Shown here in pieces: positions 19,163-28,477 of a DNA stretch of 64,000 nt. The position numbers and the translations under genes are program-made. Positions within the stretch are counted from its first letter, which is position 1; the number at the start of each line of letters is the position of its first letter. Source of the DNA: Ignavibacteriales bacterium (GTDB taxonomy: Bacteria; Bacteroidota; Ignavibacteria; Ignavibacteriales; SURF-24). The notes under the pieces are model-generated. The model did no database searches, was not told where the DNA came from, and was given only the letters and a program-made list of their open reading frames with translations. Location: positions 62,001 to 126,000 of the forward strand of contig JAPLFH010000046.1 in assembly GCA_026390815.1 (NCBI GenBank), written 5' to 3'.

Positions 19163-19972
19163 TTAGGGCATGTTGAAAAATGCTTTTAATCTTTTCTTTC
19201 TATAGCGGCTTAATTTTAGTTTGGTGTCGTCTTTAAGGATTACTAAATATTCACCTCCGAAATATGATTCAATAGCCCTGATTTTATCAATGTTTACAAT
19301 GGAGGAGCGATGAATTCGGATAAACTTTTCGGGATCAAGTTTTAATTCCAAATTATTCATAGAATCCCTAAGTAAATGTTTTTTTTTCCCTTCGTGAAGT
19401 TGAACATAATAATCCGCAGCTTCTATCCAGTCAACCTCGTCTGCTTTTATAATAAAAGTTTTACCTGAAGCAATAATAGAAAACCGATTTAAATATCTTG
19501 GTTTTGAAGGTTCACTAATTTTGTTAACAGTTGAGGCAACTTTCAAATCGAAATAGTTTTCCAGAAGTTCATTCAATTTATTCCCAAACTTGTCAATGTT
19601 TTTTAATCTAAAGTATTCCTTTGCATTTTTTAATGATTTGAAAAACTCATCATCGCTAAATGGTTTAAGTAGGTAATCAACTGCGTGAACTTTAAAAGCT
19701 TGAATAGCGAATTTATCGTAAGCCGTTATAAAAATAATGATAGGAATTTTTACCGGATCGATCTCTGATAGAACTTCAAATCCGTTCATCTCCGGCATTT
19801 GAATATCCAGCATAAGGAGATCAACTTCCAGGTTGTTTAGTGCTTCAACAGCTTTAGCACCATTTCTGCATTCACCAATAATTTCTATTTCTAAATCTTT
19901 CTGTAAAAGAATGTGGATGTTATCGCGGGCTAATGGCTCGTCATCAACAATTATGGTTTTAATTTTATTCAT
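19163..19972 (-). CDS. LytTR-family response regulator
   Basis: 269 aa. Residues 1-120 are a receiver domain: acidic pair at D10-D11, phosphoacceptor D56 in MLDIQMPEMNG, a Thr in FITAYD and the Lys in LLKPF. Residues about 165-265 are a LytTR DNA-binding domain (DEVDWIEAADYYVQLH, KFIRIHRSSIVNIDKI, LSRYRKKRLKAFF). It binds DNA as a response to the neighbouring kinase, which lies 65 nt upstream in the same orientation. Targets are unknown; the adjacent divergent polysaccharide cluster is one candidate. Confidence 0.93.
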   Translation of the reverse strand: MNKIKTIIVDDEPLARDNIHILLQKDLEIEIIGECRNGAKAVEALNNLEVDLLMLDIQMPEMNGFEVLSEIDPVKIPIIIFITAYDKFAIQAFKVHAVDYLLKPFSDDEFFKSLKNAKEYFRLKNIDKFGNKLNELLENYFDLKVASTVNKISEPSKPRYLNRFSIIASGKTFIIKADEVDWIEAADYYVQLHEGKKKHLLRDSMNNLELKLDPEKFIRIHRSSIVNIDKIRAIESYFGGEYLVILKDDTKLKLSRYRKKRLKAFFNMP

Positions 19973-20037
19973 CAGATAATCTTTGTTAATAAAATGTTAT
20001 TCTTTTATTCTAACTGTACAGCAAAAAAATAATGGGA

Positions 20038-21150
20038 TTAAATTATCGCAGGAATTTCCAGTATAACGTCAACTCCACCATTGGGGTTATTCTTCAGATC
20101 AAATTTAAATGAATTTCCATATAATTTTTCTAAACGTGCTTCAGTATTTAATAATCCAATTCCCTTATTCTTAAGATTTTCCAGTTCATCATTTATCCCG
20201 ATTCCATCATCGGAAACTTTTATTCTTAAATTTCCATTTTCCCGCGCAGCTATAATTGATAGATGACCAATTGTTGTTTTATCTGCTAAACCATGTTTTA
20301 TCGCATTTTCAACAAGCGGCTGCAAGATCAAATTAGGTATTTTTACATTCAGCAAATCGGGATCAATATTATAACTTATTTCAAGTCTATCATTAAACCG
20401 AACTTTTTGGATTTCAAGATATAGTTTTAACAATTCGATTTCTTTTTGCAATTCCACTTCCTGCTCACTTTGATTTTCAAGAGTTAATCTAAGAAAGTTA
20501 CCCAAACCAGCAATCATTTTTGTGGCGGTTTCATTTTCGTTCTTCCTCACCAGCGCAGAAATGGAGTTCAAAGTGTTGAAAAGAAAATGTGGTTGTAACT
20601 GCATCTTTAATGTTTGAAGCTGAGCCTGAGCTAATTCAAATTCCAGTTGAGAAGCTTTTAATTCCCTTTGCCGGAATTGATTGTAGTACATATATGTGTA
20701 ACTAAAGAAGGCAACAAGCAGGTAACTCATAACTCCATAATCCATGGAGTAATAAATTGAATTAAATACTCTTTCAAAACTTAATGGAAAAACGGTTTTA
20801 TCTATTATTAACCATTGGACATATCTTCGAACTCCGAGGATTATTATTGAAGAAAAAATAGCTAAGACAACATGAATCAAAGAACTTTTTAACCAACCAG
20901 ACTTGTCGAACGGTAACTTGTAAGAAAGCCATAACATAATTGGGGAAAGAAGGAGATATGAATAGGAGTAAACAAATTCAACTGGTATTACATCTAACCA
21001 ACTGGCTTTATTATTTCCAATGTTCATCCGGACATAAAGCTGACTGCTCATAAAAATTGCAAGTAAAGTCCATGTACCTATTGTTAACCAGTAGAAATAT
21101 TTTTGCTCAGAAAGGTGGATAAAAACTTTTTTCAAAAAATTGTTTTTCAT
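20038..21150 (-). CDS. LytS-type sensor histidine kinase
   Basis: 370 aa. Four hydrophobic segments in residues 15-155, then a short coiled coil (RELKASQLEFELAQAQLQTLKMQ) and the His_kinase domain: H188 in LQPHFLFNTLN, LKLYLEIQKVRF, and an N-box NAIKHGLAD, with GIGLLNTEARLEKLYG in the ATPase domain. Forms a two-component pair with the LytTR regulator just downstream. No extracellular sensor domain is present, so the membrane region is probably the sensor. Confidence 0.93.
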   Translation of the reverse strand: MKNNFLKKVFIHLSEQKYFYWLTIGTWTLLAIFMSSQLYVRMNIGNNKASWLDVIPVEFVYSYSYLLLSPIMLWLSYKLPFDKSGWLKSSLIHVVLAIFSSIIILGVRRYVQWLIIDKTVFPLSFERVFNSIYYSMDYGVMSYLLVAFFSYTYMYYNQFRQRELKASQLEFELAQAQLQTLKMQLQPHFLFNTLNSISALVRKNENETATKMIAGLGNFLRLTLENQSEQEVELQKEIELLKLYLEIQKVRFNDRLEISYNIDPDLLNVKIPNLILQPLVENAIKHGLADKTTIGHLSIIAARENGNLRIKVSDDGIGINDELENLKNKGIGLLNTEARLEKLYGNSFKFDLKNNPNGGVDVILEIPAII

Positions 21151-21354
21151 TTCAATAAAAGATGTTTTACACTGTTATAAAAATAAATCCAATTTTAGTT
21201 GATAGCAATTAAAGGTTATGTCAGTGGTTGTTATTCTGCAGGGAATGAGATGAATTATTTCCAATTCCTTTACGTTGTAATCATTAAAGAGTTTTTTACA
21301 GCTACTTATAAGACTTATGTTGGGTGACTCCACTCACAAACATATTTTCCACGG

Positions 21355-21382
21355 TTGACATTCTACCTGTTTATTGTATTAT
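21355..21382 (+). promoter_or_regulatory. Candidate promoter of the polysaccharide export cluster
   Basis: TTGACA at 21355-21360, 16-nt spacer, TATTAT at 21377-21382. The predicted start of transcription would fall in the first bases of the hairpin at 21386-21420. FCB organisms can use other consensus elements, so this is a plausible reading only. It lies in a 434-nt gap between the divergent LytS gene and the ABC permease. Confidence 0.4.
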
Positions 21383-21385
21383 TTA

Positions 21386-21420
21386 TTAAAGAGACATAGC
21401 CTCGGCTTAAGTCTCTTTAA
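21386..21420 (+). promoter_or_regulatory. Ten-bp stem-loop in the long leader of the polysaccharide cluster
   Basis: TTAAAGAGAC (21386-21395) is perfectly complementary to GTCTCTTTAA (21411-21420). The loop contains a short inner pairing AGC/GCT closing on CTCG. It sits right at the predicted transcript 5' end and about 130 nt before the first gene. No T-run follows on the plus strand, so it is not a clear terminator. Confidence 0.55.
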
Positions 21421-21584
21421 CAAAAATTTGATTAGAGCTTGCACAATTTTTAGAATTAAAATTTAAGCAAGAAATTTGATTTTATTGATGTAGCTGTGAT
21501 TTTCTTAGCGGAGCTTTGCTTAGTAACTAAACTTTTTAGAGGAGTCCTAAAATTAAACCTAAATTTTCGCATAATGTTTTAAAT

Positions 21585-22346
21585 TTGATAAAGTACCACG
21601 AACTTACAACAGAACTTTTTAAAACTTTCTTAAAATTACGTCACGTTGGCTCAGTGCTTGGGATGTTCTGGAGTTTGTTAAATCCATTTCTTTATATCGG
21701 AACTTACTATGTTGTGTTTACATACTTTATCAAAATGGGATTGGAGAATTATCATTTGTTCCTGATTCCCGGATTTTTAGCCTGGAATTTTACATTAGGT
21801 TCCTTGATAAGTTCAAGTGAATCCATTATTCAAAGCAAATATTTAATCTCTAAAATAGCTTTTCCAAATGAAATTTTAACTTTAGTAAATGTAGCTCTTA
21901 ATCTTTTTGATTTTCTTATTTCCATTATTATTTACCTTGTTGTCATCTCTTTTATTCCAGGAACATTCCAATTTTCATATTCACTTTTATTTCTTCCATT
22001 GATAATTATAATCCAAATATTGTTTACAACTGGAATAGGATTTTTAATAGCCTGCTCCTCCGTTTACTTTAGGGATATTCCAAAATTAGTACAGCTTGGT
22101 GGAACAATTTTATTCTTTTTTACGCCAATTTTTTATTCGTTAACAACCATACCTGAAAACTTTAGAAGAATAATCAGCTTAAATCCTATGACACAAATTA
22201 TTGGATTCTACCATGATGTGCTGTATTTCCATCGATTACCAAATGCATTAACATTATTAGTGTCTCTTACTTTATCAACAGCGGTTTTCTTGGCAGGGTA
22301 CATCGTATTCAATAAATTCAAACACAGTTTTGCCGAATTATCTTAA
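21585..22346 (+). CDS. ABC-2 type polysaccharide export permease (Wzm-like)
   Basis: 253 aa, six hydrophobic segments. LRHVGSVLGMFWSLLNPFLYIGTYYVVF and SCSVYFRDIPKLVQLGG-like sequence (ACSSVYFRDIPKLVQ), with FFTPIFYSLTTIPENFRRIISLNPM, are typical of O-antigen/teichoic acid exporters of the TagG/Wzm type. It forms the inner-membrane channel for a lipid-linked polysaccharide with the ATPase encoded next. The first conventional start is TTG 21585, without a ribosome site; the frame is open back to 21540, and AGAGGAG (21538-21544) stands 7 nt before an ATT codon at 21552, which may be the true start, adding 11 residues. Confidence 0.9.
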   Translation: MIKYHELTTELFKTFLKLRHVGSVLGMFWSLLNPFLYIGTYYVVFTYFIKMGLENYHLFLIPGFLAWNFTLGSLISSSESIIQSKYLISKIAFPNEILTLVNVALNLFDFLISIIIYLVVISFIPGTFQFSYSLLFLPLIIIIQILFTTGIGFLIACSSVYFRDIPKLVQLGGTILFFFTPIFYSLTTIPENFRRIISLNPMTQIIGFYHDVLYFHRLPNALTLLVSLTLSTAVFLAGYIVFNKFKHSFAELS

Positions 22347-22352
22347 GGTCAA

Positions 22353-23120
22353 ATGAATAACTTAGCATTAGAAATTAGCGGACTAACAAAAAGATTCCGT
22401 TGGTACGAGCGGAGCAGATCATTAAAAGAAAGCTTTACGCGAATATTAAAACCGCCAAAAGAAAAATGGGAATGGGATGTTCTAAAAAATATTTCCATTA
22501 ATATTGAGAAAGGTGAGAAGGTTGGAATTATAGGCAAAAACGGAAGTGGAAAATCTACGCTGTTAAAAATCATCACTGGTATTCATTTACCTTCCGCGGG
22601 CAAAATTAATGTTCATTCCGAAAGAATGCTTGCATTGATAGAGCTTGGAATTGGTTTTTATTCTGATTTAACCGGAAGAGAGAATATAAGTCTTAACTGG
22701 GTTTTTAACGGTTTGCCAAAATCATTATTGAAAGAAAGATTTGATGAAATTGTAGAATTCTCCGGTGTAAAAGAATTTCTGGATACACCGTTGAAATACT
22801 ATTCCTCTGGAATGATTACACGGCTTGGTTTCTCAGTAGCAATTCACGCAAACCCAGATTTGTTGATCGTTGACGAAGTTCTTGCAGTTGGTGATATAGA
22901 ATTTCAACAGCAATGCTATGCAAAAATTAAAGAGGTATGCGATTCTGGAACAACTCTAATTTTAGTCTCTCATAATATGAGTGACATTGTTAAAGTTTGC
23001 GATAGAGCTATTTGGTTGGACAAAGGTGAGATTGTTAATGATGGTCCTGCTAAGGAAACAATTAAAAGTTACTTGCACAATTTCGACGAAGTTTACCAGG
23101 AAGATTTGGAATTCGAATGA
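22353..23120 (+). CDS. ABC transporter ATP-binding protein for polysaccharide export (Wzt/TagH-like)
   Basis: 255 aa. Walker A GKNGSGKSTLL at about residue 65, signature region YYSSGMITRLGFSVA, Walker B LLIVDEVLAVGD and the H-loop VSHNMSD. The N-terminal extension with RYxxRSLKE-like sequence (FRWYERSRSLKESFTRIL) and IHLPSAGKINVHSERMLALIELGIGF are typical of the Wzt/RfbE subgroup. No carbohydrate-binding C-terminal domain is present, so chain-length recognition is unlikely here. It powers the permease encoded 6 nt upstream. Confidence 0.94.
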   Translation: MNNLALEISGLTKRFRWYERSRSLKESFTRILKPPKEKWEWDVLKNISINIEKGEKVGIIGKNGSGKSTLLKIITGIHLPSAGKINVHSERMLALIELGIGFYSDLTGRENISLNWVFNGLPKSLLKERFDEIVEFSGVKEFLDTPLKYYSSGMITRLGFSVAIHANPDLLIVDEVLAVGDIEFQQQCYAKIKEVCDSGTTLILVSHNMSDIVKVCDRAIWLDKGEIVNDGPAKETIKSYLHNFDEVYQEDLEFE

Positions 23121-24355
23121 GCAAAACAATTCAATCATCAAATAGAATTGCAGTCCGCGAAATAGATATTGAAAATATCGAAAAAGAGATTGGGAGTTTA
23201 GCTGATTATCAGAAAGCATTTTTTGTATTTCGCTATAAAGATGCTGTAATTGGACGAGAGACATTTCAAATAAGAAATGGAAGAATTGATTTAGAAGAAG
23301 TGCGTGACTATGTGGCGAGACAAGCGATGCCAGTCTGGAAAAAATTTGTAGAAAAATTTAATCCTGCAAAGCGAATAAATCCATTTGTTTCTGTTGTTGT
23401 TTGTTCTCACGATAGGACTGATGAATTGGAATTCTGCCTGGAAAGTCTGATGAATCTTGAATATTATAACAAGGAAATCATCATAGTGGATAGTGCGCCA
23501 AGCAATGATTCAACATTCCAATTAGTACAAAGATTTTCTGATGTTTATTATTTCAAAGAAACACAGATTGGTTTGGATATTGCGCGAAATGTTGGATTGC
23601 GGATTGCAAAAGGAGAAATAGTTGCCTTTACAGATGATGATGCAAGAGTAGACCCAAATTGGCTGGATAATCTTGTTCAGAATTTTGCTAATCCGATAGT
23701 TGGAGTTGTTACTGGAATAACAATGCCTGTTGAACTTGAAACTGATGCACAGATTTATTTTGAATATACAAATGGTTTTAACCGTGGTTTTTACAGATGT
23801 GAATATGATTTCAATAAAATTAATCCCATTGCTGCCGGAAAAGTTGGCGCCGGTGTTAATATGGCAATCCGTAAAAGTATTTTAGATGAAGTTGGATATT
23901 TTGATGAAGCTCTTGATGGTGGTATGCCTACCTGCAGCGGAGGCGATCAGGAATATTTTTACCGTGTTCTTATTCATGGATTCAGAATTATTTACGAACC
24001 TACTGCTTTAGTTTGGCATCGGCACAGAAGAGATTTTCTTTCTTTAAAGAAAACAATCTATGGTTATGGAGTTGGTGTTTTTGCCTGGTGGACAAGAGCC
24101 CTGATTTATGAAAAAGAATTTAAACTTTTGATTCTGGCTCCAACCTGGTTTTTACGACATCACGTTTTGAATATGATAAAATCGCTTGTAAAGAATAAAA
24201 TAGCCCGGGAACTTGCCATTGCTGAATTTAAAGGAGCAATTACTGGCTCACTAAAATATTTTAAAACTAAACGAAAATTAGACAGAAAGAAAATTATTCC
24301 AAGCGAAAAACTATTGCCAAGTAAATTAGCCAAAGAAGTGTTGGAGCTTGAATGA
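23117..24355 (+). CDS. Glycosyltransferase family 2 with N-terminal extension (paralogue A)
   Basis: 412 aa. Residues 1-92 form a domain without recognised motifs; residues 93-320 are a GT-A fold: VSVVVCSHDRTDELEFCLESL, IVDSAPSNDST, the DxD-type TDDDA, and GGDQEYFYRVL as the ED-type acceptor base. The last 90 residues are basic. It transfers an activated sugar at the cytoplasmic face. Overlaps the ATPase gene by 4 nt (ATGA) and the next gene by 4 nt. Its layout is shared with the gene at 25599-26801, suggesting an old duplication. Confidence 0.88.
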   Translation: MSKTIQSSNRIAVREIDIENIEKEIGSLADYQKAFFVFRYKDAVIGRETFQIRNGRIDLEEVRDYVARQAMPVWKKFVEKFNPAKRINPFVSVVVCSHDRTDELEFCLESLMNLEYYNKEIIIVDSAPSNDSTFQLVQRFSDVYYFKETQIGLDIARNVGLRIAKGEIVAFTDDDARVDPNWLDNLVQNFANPIVGVVTGITMPVELETDAQIYFEYTNGFNRGFYRCEYDFNKINPIAAGKVGAGVNMAIRKSILDEVGYFDEALDGGMPTCSGGDQEYFYRVLIHGFRIIYEPTALVWHRHRRDFLSLKKTIYGYGVGVFAWWTRALIYEKEFKLLILAPTWFLRHHVLNMIKSLVKNKIARELAIAEFKGAITGSLKYFKTKRKLDRKKIIPSEKLLPSKLAKEVLELE

Positions 24356-25602
24356 TAAGCATAATTATTCCAACTCATAATAGAATTAAAATGCTGCTAA
24401 AGGTATTAGATGCATTTGAAAACCAGGAAGCAATTGAACAGACTTATGAAATAATTGTTGTTGCAGATTCCTGTAGTGATGACACTGTAAACGTGATAGA
24501 AGCAAACAAATTGAAGTTTTCTTACGATATTAAACTGGTTGAACACAATTACGGTAGTGCAGCGGTCTCCAGAAATTTAGGTGCGAAACAGGCAATTGGT
24601 GATCTCCTGGTTTTTATTGATGACGATGTAGTCCCGGAAAGAAATTTTCTCTCTGCTCATTTGCAAAATCAAAATGAAAATACTGTGGTACTTGGATATT
24701 CAAAACCAGTTCTACCTAAGACTCCATCATTATGGCAGTATAGAGCAAGAAGATGGTGGGAAGATAGGTTCTTCGAAATGAATCAACCTGGTCATCGGTT
24801 TAATTTCAAAGATTTCTTTAGTGGAAATTTTTCAATCTCAGCTTCTCAGTTCAATTTGATTGGTGGGTTCGATGAATCTTTAAAGCGATTGGAAGACTAC
24901 GAATTTGGTTTACGTTTAATTAAAAATGGAATACACTTTGCATTTTCTACAGAAGCCGTTGGTTTGCATTATGAAACAAATGATTTACGCCAATGGTTAG
25001 ATAGATTACGACACGATGGTGAAGCAAATTATAAAATGGCTACAGTTCATCCTGAACTTAAAACAACTTTATTTTCAGAAACTTTAAATCTCCCAGGTGT
25101 TTACAAAACAATTCAAAACCAAACCAAATCCTTAGCCTTTAGAAAAAATTATTTTGCTGATAAAATAGAAAGTATTCTTTACCAATTCGTTTTGATTCTT
25201 GAAAAAATGCGGTTACGAGGAATATGGGAAAAAATTGTTGGTGCTTTAATGGAATATAATTTCTGGCGTGGGGTAGCAAATGAAGTTTCTTCAAAAAACG
25301 AATTTTCCAATCTGATGAATGAAGTAAATTCTCAAATTTTAATTTCAGATGATTTGCCCCAAATCGAATTCACCGATTTATTTGCGGACAGCTTTCAAAA
25401 TGACATTTCAGAAGAAGCAAATAGTAAAGGATTACAAATTACTTATTATGGGAAAACTATTTGCTCATTCGCTCCAACTCCTGGGTCAGAGTCTCTTCAA
25501 AATCACCACATTGTACCGATGCTTTACTCCAAGTTGAAAAATATATTTTCACCAGAATTGGCTATAAGTATGATTAATGAAAAAAGGATGCTGGTTAATT
25601 GA
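24352..25602 (+). CDS. Glycosyltransferase family 2
   Basis: 416 aa. GT-A domain begins at residue 1 (MISIIIPTHNRIKMLLKVLDAF), with VVADSCSDDT, FIDDDVVP as the metal-binding DxD, and ED in LKRLEDYEFGLRLIKNG. About 190 C-terminal residues are of unknown fold. No membrane segment. It is placed between the two paralogous GT2 genes, with 4-nt overlaps on both sides, so the three are translated as a unit. Confidence 0.87.
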   Translation: MISIIIPTHNRIKMLLKVLDAFENQEAIEQTYEIIVVADSCSDDTVNVIEANKLKFSYDIKLVEHNYGSAAVSRNLGAKQAIGDLLVFIDDDVVPERNFLSAHLQNQNENTVVLGYSKPVLPKTPSLWQYRARRWWEDRFFEMNQPGHRFNFKDFFSGNFSISASQFNLIGGFDESLKRLEDYEFGLRLIKNGIHFAFSTEAVGLHYETNDLRQWLDRLRHDGEANYKMATVHPELKTTLFSETLNLPGVYKTIQNQTKSLAFRKNYFADKIESILYQFVLILEKMRLRGIWEKIVGALMEYNFWRGVANEVSSKNEFSNLMNEVNSQILISDDLPQIEFTDLFADSFQNDISEEANSKGLQITYYGKTICSFAPTPGSESLQNHHIVPMLYSKLKNIFSPELAISMINEKRMLVN

Positions 25603-26801
25603 AAACGAAAATTGTAGATATTGATTTAAGTGAAGTTATCAATCCGATTTTTGTAGAGAAAAGGTTTGAAGAATTGCTTTTAGTTGCTATGTGGAAACAT
25701 AAACCATTGGGAAAATTAGTAATGGAAATTCCAACGAACAGAGCATTTGATGAAGATCAGATTTTTGAAATTTTAGCTGAAGATTTCGGTGATAAATTAT
25801 GGGAAGAGGAAATTTCAGGAAGATTGAGAGATATCAATTCAACAAAACTAAATGAGTTACCAGGAATTTCGGTTATTGTTTGTTCAAGAGATAGAGCGGA
25901 ATGGTTAAGAAGATGTTTGGAAAGTCTTAAAAATTTAGATTACCAGAAATATGAAGTGGTTGTTGTTGATAATTGCACAAAGGATTCTTCAACATTTAAT
26001 GTGGTTAAAGAAAGCGGATTCAGATATGTTAAAGAAAGCAAACCCGGACTTGATTGGGCACGAAACAAAGGAATTGAAGAAGCTAATTACAATCTGGTTG
26101 CTTTTATAGATGACGATGCGATTGCAAGTAAAGGTTGGCTTAATGGTATTGAAAAAGCATTTGAGAATGAAGAGATAATGGCAGTTACTGGATTGGTTCT
26201 GCCCGCAGAATTAGAAACAGAAGCTCAGTCAAATTTTGAAATTTATGGTGGGATGAGCAAAGGCTTTTCCGGATTTACTATTAGAAAAGAAAATTTGAAT
26301 TATAAAACCCGTTTTTGGTCAAGTTCCTGGGGTGTGGGTGCCAACATGGCTTTTAGGAAAATATTGTTTAATAAAATTGGATTGTTTGATGTTGCTCTTG
26401 ATGTTGGAACTCCCACAGCCGGTGGAGGAGATATCGAGTTCTTTCAAAGGGTTGTATCTTCCGGTTACATACTTAGATATGAACCATCTGCTTTAGTTAA
26501 ACATTTTCACAGAAAGGATGATATTTCTTTGAAGAATCAGATTTTTAATAATGGAAAATCTTTTCCAGCATATTTAATTTCTGTTTTTAAAAATATAAAA
26601 CAGAACCGAATGAACCTTGTTTGGTTTGCTTTCTACAGTTGGTTCTTAAGGTGGCTATTATTCCGACTAATAAAATCAAATTTAACTTTGGATAGGAAAA
26701 CATTTTTCTTTGCGTTTACAGAAATGAGAGGAACGTTGGGTTCATTAAAAGCATATTATCAATCTCGTTTATCCACAAAAAAATTAGTAAAGGTTTTATA
26801 A
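25599..26801 (+). CDS. Glycosyltransferase family 2 with N-terminal extension (paralogue B)
   Basis: 400 aa. Same arrangement as paralogue A: about 85 residues of extension, then ISVIVCSRDRAEWLRRCLESL, VVDNCTKDSST, FIDDDAIASKG and GGGDIEFFQRVVSSG. The match runs over the whole length including the extension (compare VGTPTAGGGDIEFF with GGMPTCSGGDQEYF). Start TTG at 25599 within an overlap with the previous gene. Probably adds a related sugar in the same repeat unit; specificity unknown. Confidence 0.87.
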   Translation: MKTKIVDIDLSEVINPIFVEKRFEELLLVAMWKHKPLGKLVMEIPTNRAFDEDQIFEILAEDFGDKLWEEEISGRLRDINSTKLNELPGISVIVCSRDRAEWLRRCLESLKNLDYQKYEVVVVDNCTKDSSTFNVVKESGFRYVKESKPGLDWARNKGIEEANYNLVAFIDDDAIASKGWLNGIEKAFENEEIMAVTGLVLPAELETEAQSNFEIYGGMSKGFSGFTIRKENLNYKTRFWSSSWGVGANMAFRKILFNKIGLFDVALDVGTPTAGGGDIEFFQRVVSSGYILRYEPSALVKHFHRKDDISLKNQIFNNGKSFPAYLISVFKNIKQNRMNLVWFAFYSWFLRWLLFRLIKSNLTLDRKTFFFAFTEMRGTLGSLKAYYQSRLSTKKLVKVL

Positions 26802-26852
26802 TCAACAAGCAATTAAATATTTGTTTATCATTAAACTGGGTAAAGGAATCTT

Positions 26853-28424
26853 GTGAAAACTAAAGTTGCAAAAGAAAGCAAAACTAAATTAGCGATACTA
26901 ATTATTTTGGGTATAATTAGTTCCTTTTATTTTTTTAGCTGGTGGTTCCAGGAAAACCGGTTTCTTAATCCTTTGTTTATGATTTTATTTATACTGGCAT
27001 TTTTATACACCTGTACTCAAGTTTATTCCGTTTGGTATATAATACTTCATGCCAAATTTCCATCATTTAAAGAATATGTTGGAAATTATACTGTGGATGT
27101 TTTTGTTCCAACTTTTAAAGAACCAATCTGGTTAATTGAAAAAGCAGTAAGCGCCGCAGTTGGAATAGAATATCCTCATAAAACTTACCTTATTGATGAT
27201 GGAAATAATCCTGAACACAAACAGATTGCTGCAAAGTTTGGTGCAATTTATATTACTCGCCAAAACAATCTGCACAATAAAGCCGGAAATATAAATAATG
27301 CCTTAAATGAATCGAGTGGAGAATTAGTTGCGATTTTTGATATTGATCATGTACCCGCAACTAATTATTTATCCAGGTCAGTTGGTAGATTTAATAATCC
27401 TAAAATTGGTGCTGTACAAATTCTTTTAGATCATTACAATTCAGAAGATGGATTTGTAGCTGCTGCTTGCTCAGAATTGAATGATGATTTTTTTGGTCCA
27501 TCAACGCTTGGTATGAATGGATGTGGTTGTACTACAGTTTTTGGAAGTAATGCAATTTTCAGAAGGAAGGCATTACAATCAATTAATGGTTACATACCTG
27601 GCTTAGCAGAAGATTTAAATACTTCCATAACCTTGCATTCTGCTGGATGGGAAACAGATTATGTACCGGAAGTTCTTGCAAAAGGTTTGGTTCCAACAGA
27701 TGTAACTTCTTTCTTCAAGCAGCAACTCAAATGGTCAAGAGGTGTATTCGATACTTTGTTAAATGTTTATCCAAAACTTGCTCGTAAATTAGAATTTAAT
27801 AAACAGGTTTGTTACCTAACCAGAATGACTTATTATACTGCTGGACCAGTTGTTGGATTACATATTTTGGCAACCTTAGTTGCATTGCTTGGAATTTCGG
27901 AATTAGCTACTTCATATTTTTCTAACTATTTGTTTCACTCGATACCATTTCTTTTCTTCTTTATTTATATACATCAATTCGCAGGAAAAAATTATACAAT
28001 AAAACCAGCAACAAAAGGATTTCGTTTAAGGGGAATTATTCTTGTTTTCGGAACGTGGCCTATTTATACAATCTCCTTTCTTTACGCTTTATTCGGTATT
28101 AGAATTCCATTTATGGAAACGCCAAAGATTCAACGTAAAAGAAGATTTTTTAAATTAATTATGCCCCAGATAGTTGTAGTTATTTTATTGATTGCACTTG
28201 CTGCATTTAATTTTTTAACTGAAGATAGAATATCCTCAACACTTATAATAAACATTTTTGCTTTAGGATTAGCGTTTGTACACCTTGGACTTTTTTATGC
28301 CGTATGGGAAGATTGGAAGAGGAATAAATCGATTATTCAAATTCCTGAATTAGTGCCGCAGTTAAGCTATAACAATCCTGGCAAGAGGTCATTTAAAACA
28401 TTTTCTAAAAAACAAGTTCTGTAA
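26853..28424 (+). CDS. Cellulose-synthase-like membrane glycosyltransferase (GT2)
   Basis: 523 aa. Two N-terminal membrane helices (residues 12-65), a cytosolic GT-A domain and about four to five C-terminal membrane helices. Processive-synthase motifs in order: YLIDDGNNPEH (first Asp), FDIDHVP (DxD), LAEDLNTS (TED-like) and QQLKWSRG (QxxRW variant with Lys for Arg). This is the BcsA/hyaluronan-synthase layout, so it may polymerise and extrude a beta-glycan. No PilZ domain, so no c-di-GMP control is visible. Start GTG 26853 after AAAGGA. Confidence 0.88.
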   Translation: MKTKVAKESKTKLAILIILGIISSFYFFSWWFQENRFLNPLFMILFILAFLYTCTQVYSVWYIILHAKFPSFKEYVGNYTVDVFVPTFKEPIWLIEKAVSAAVGIEYPHKTYLIDDGNNPEHKQIAAKFGAIYITRQNNLHNKAGNINNALNESSGELVAIFDIDHVPATNYLSRSVGRFNNPKIGAVQILLDHYNSEDGFVAAACSELNDDFFGPSTLGMNGCGCTTVFGSNAIFRRKALQSINGYIPGLAEDLNTSITLHSAGWETDYVPEVLAKGLVPTDVTSFFKQQLKWSRGVFDTLLNVYPKLARKLEFNKQVCYLTRMTYYTAGPVVGLHILATLVALLGISELATSYFSNYLFHSIPFLFFFIYIHQFAGKNYTIKPATKGFRLRGIILVFGTWPIYTISFLYALFGIRIPFMETPKIQRKRRFFKLIMPQIVVVILLIALAAFNFLTEDRISSTLIINIFALGLAFVHLGLFYAVWEDWKRNKSIIQIPELVPQLSYNNPGKRSFKTFSKKQVL

Positions 28425-28477
28425 AATGTTAGTAAAACAATTTTTAGGTGAAAATGATTTAAACTATTTTTGCATTG

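Noticed and set aside
21386-21420. Intrinsic terminator of the LytS gene or of the export genes
   Set aside because: It lies upstream of both divergent genes and lacks a plus-strand T-run; the minus-strand T content is weak.
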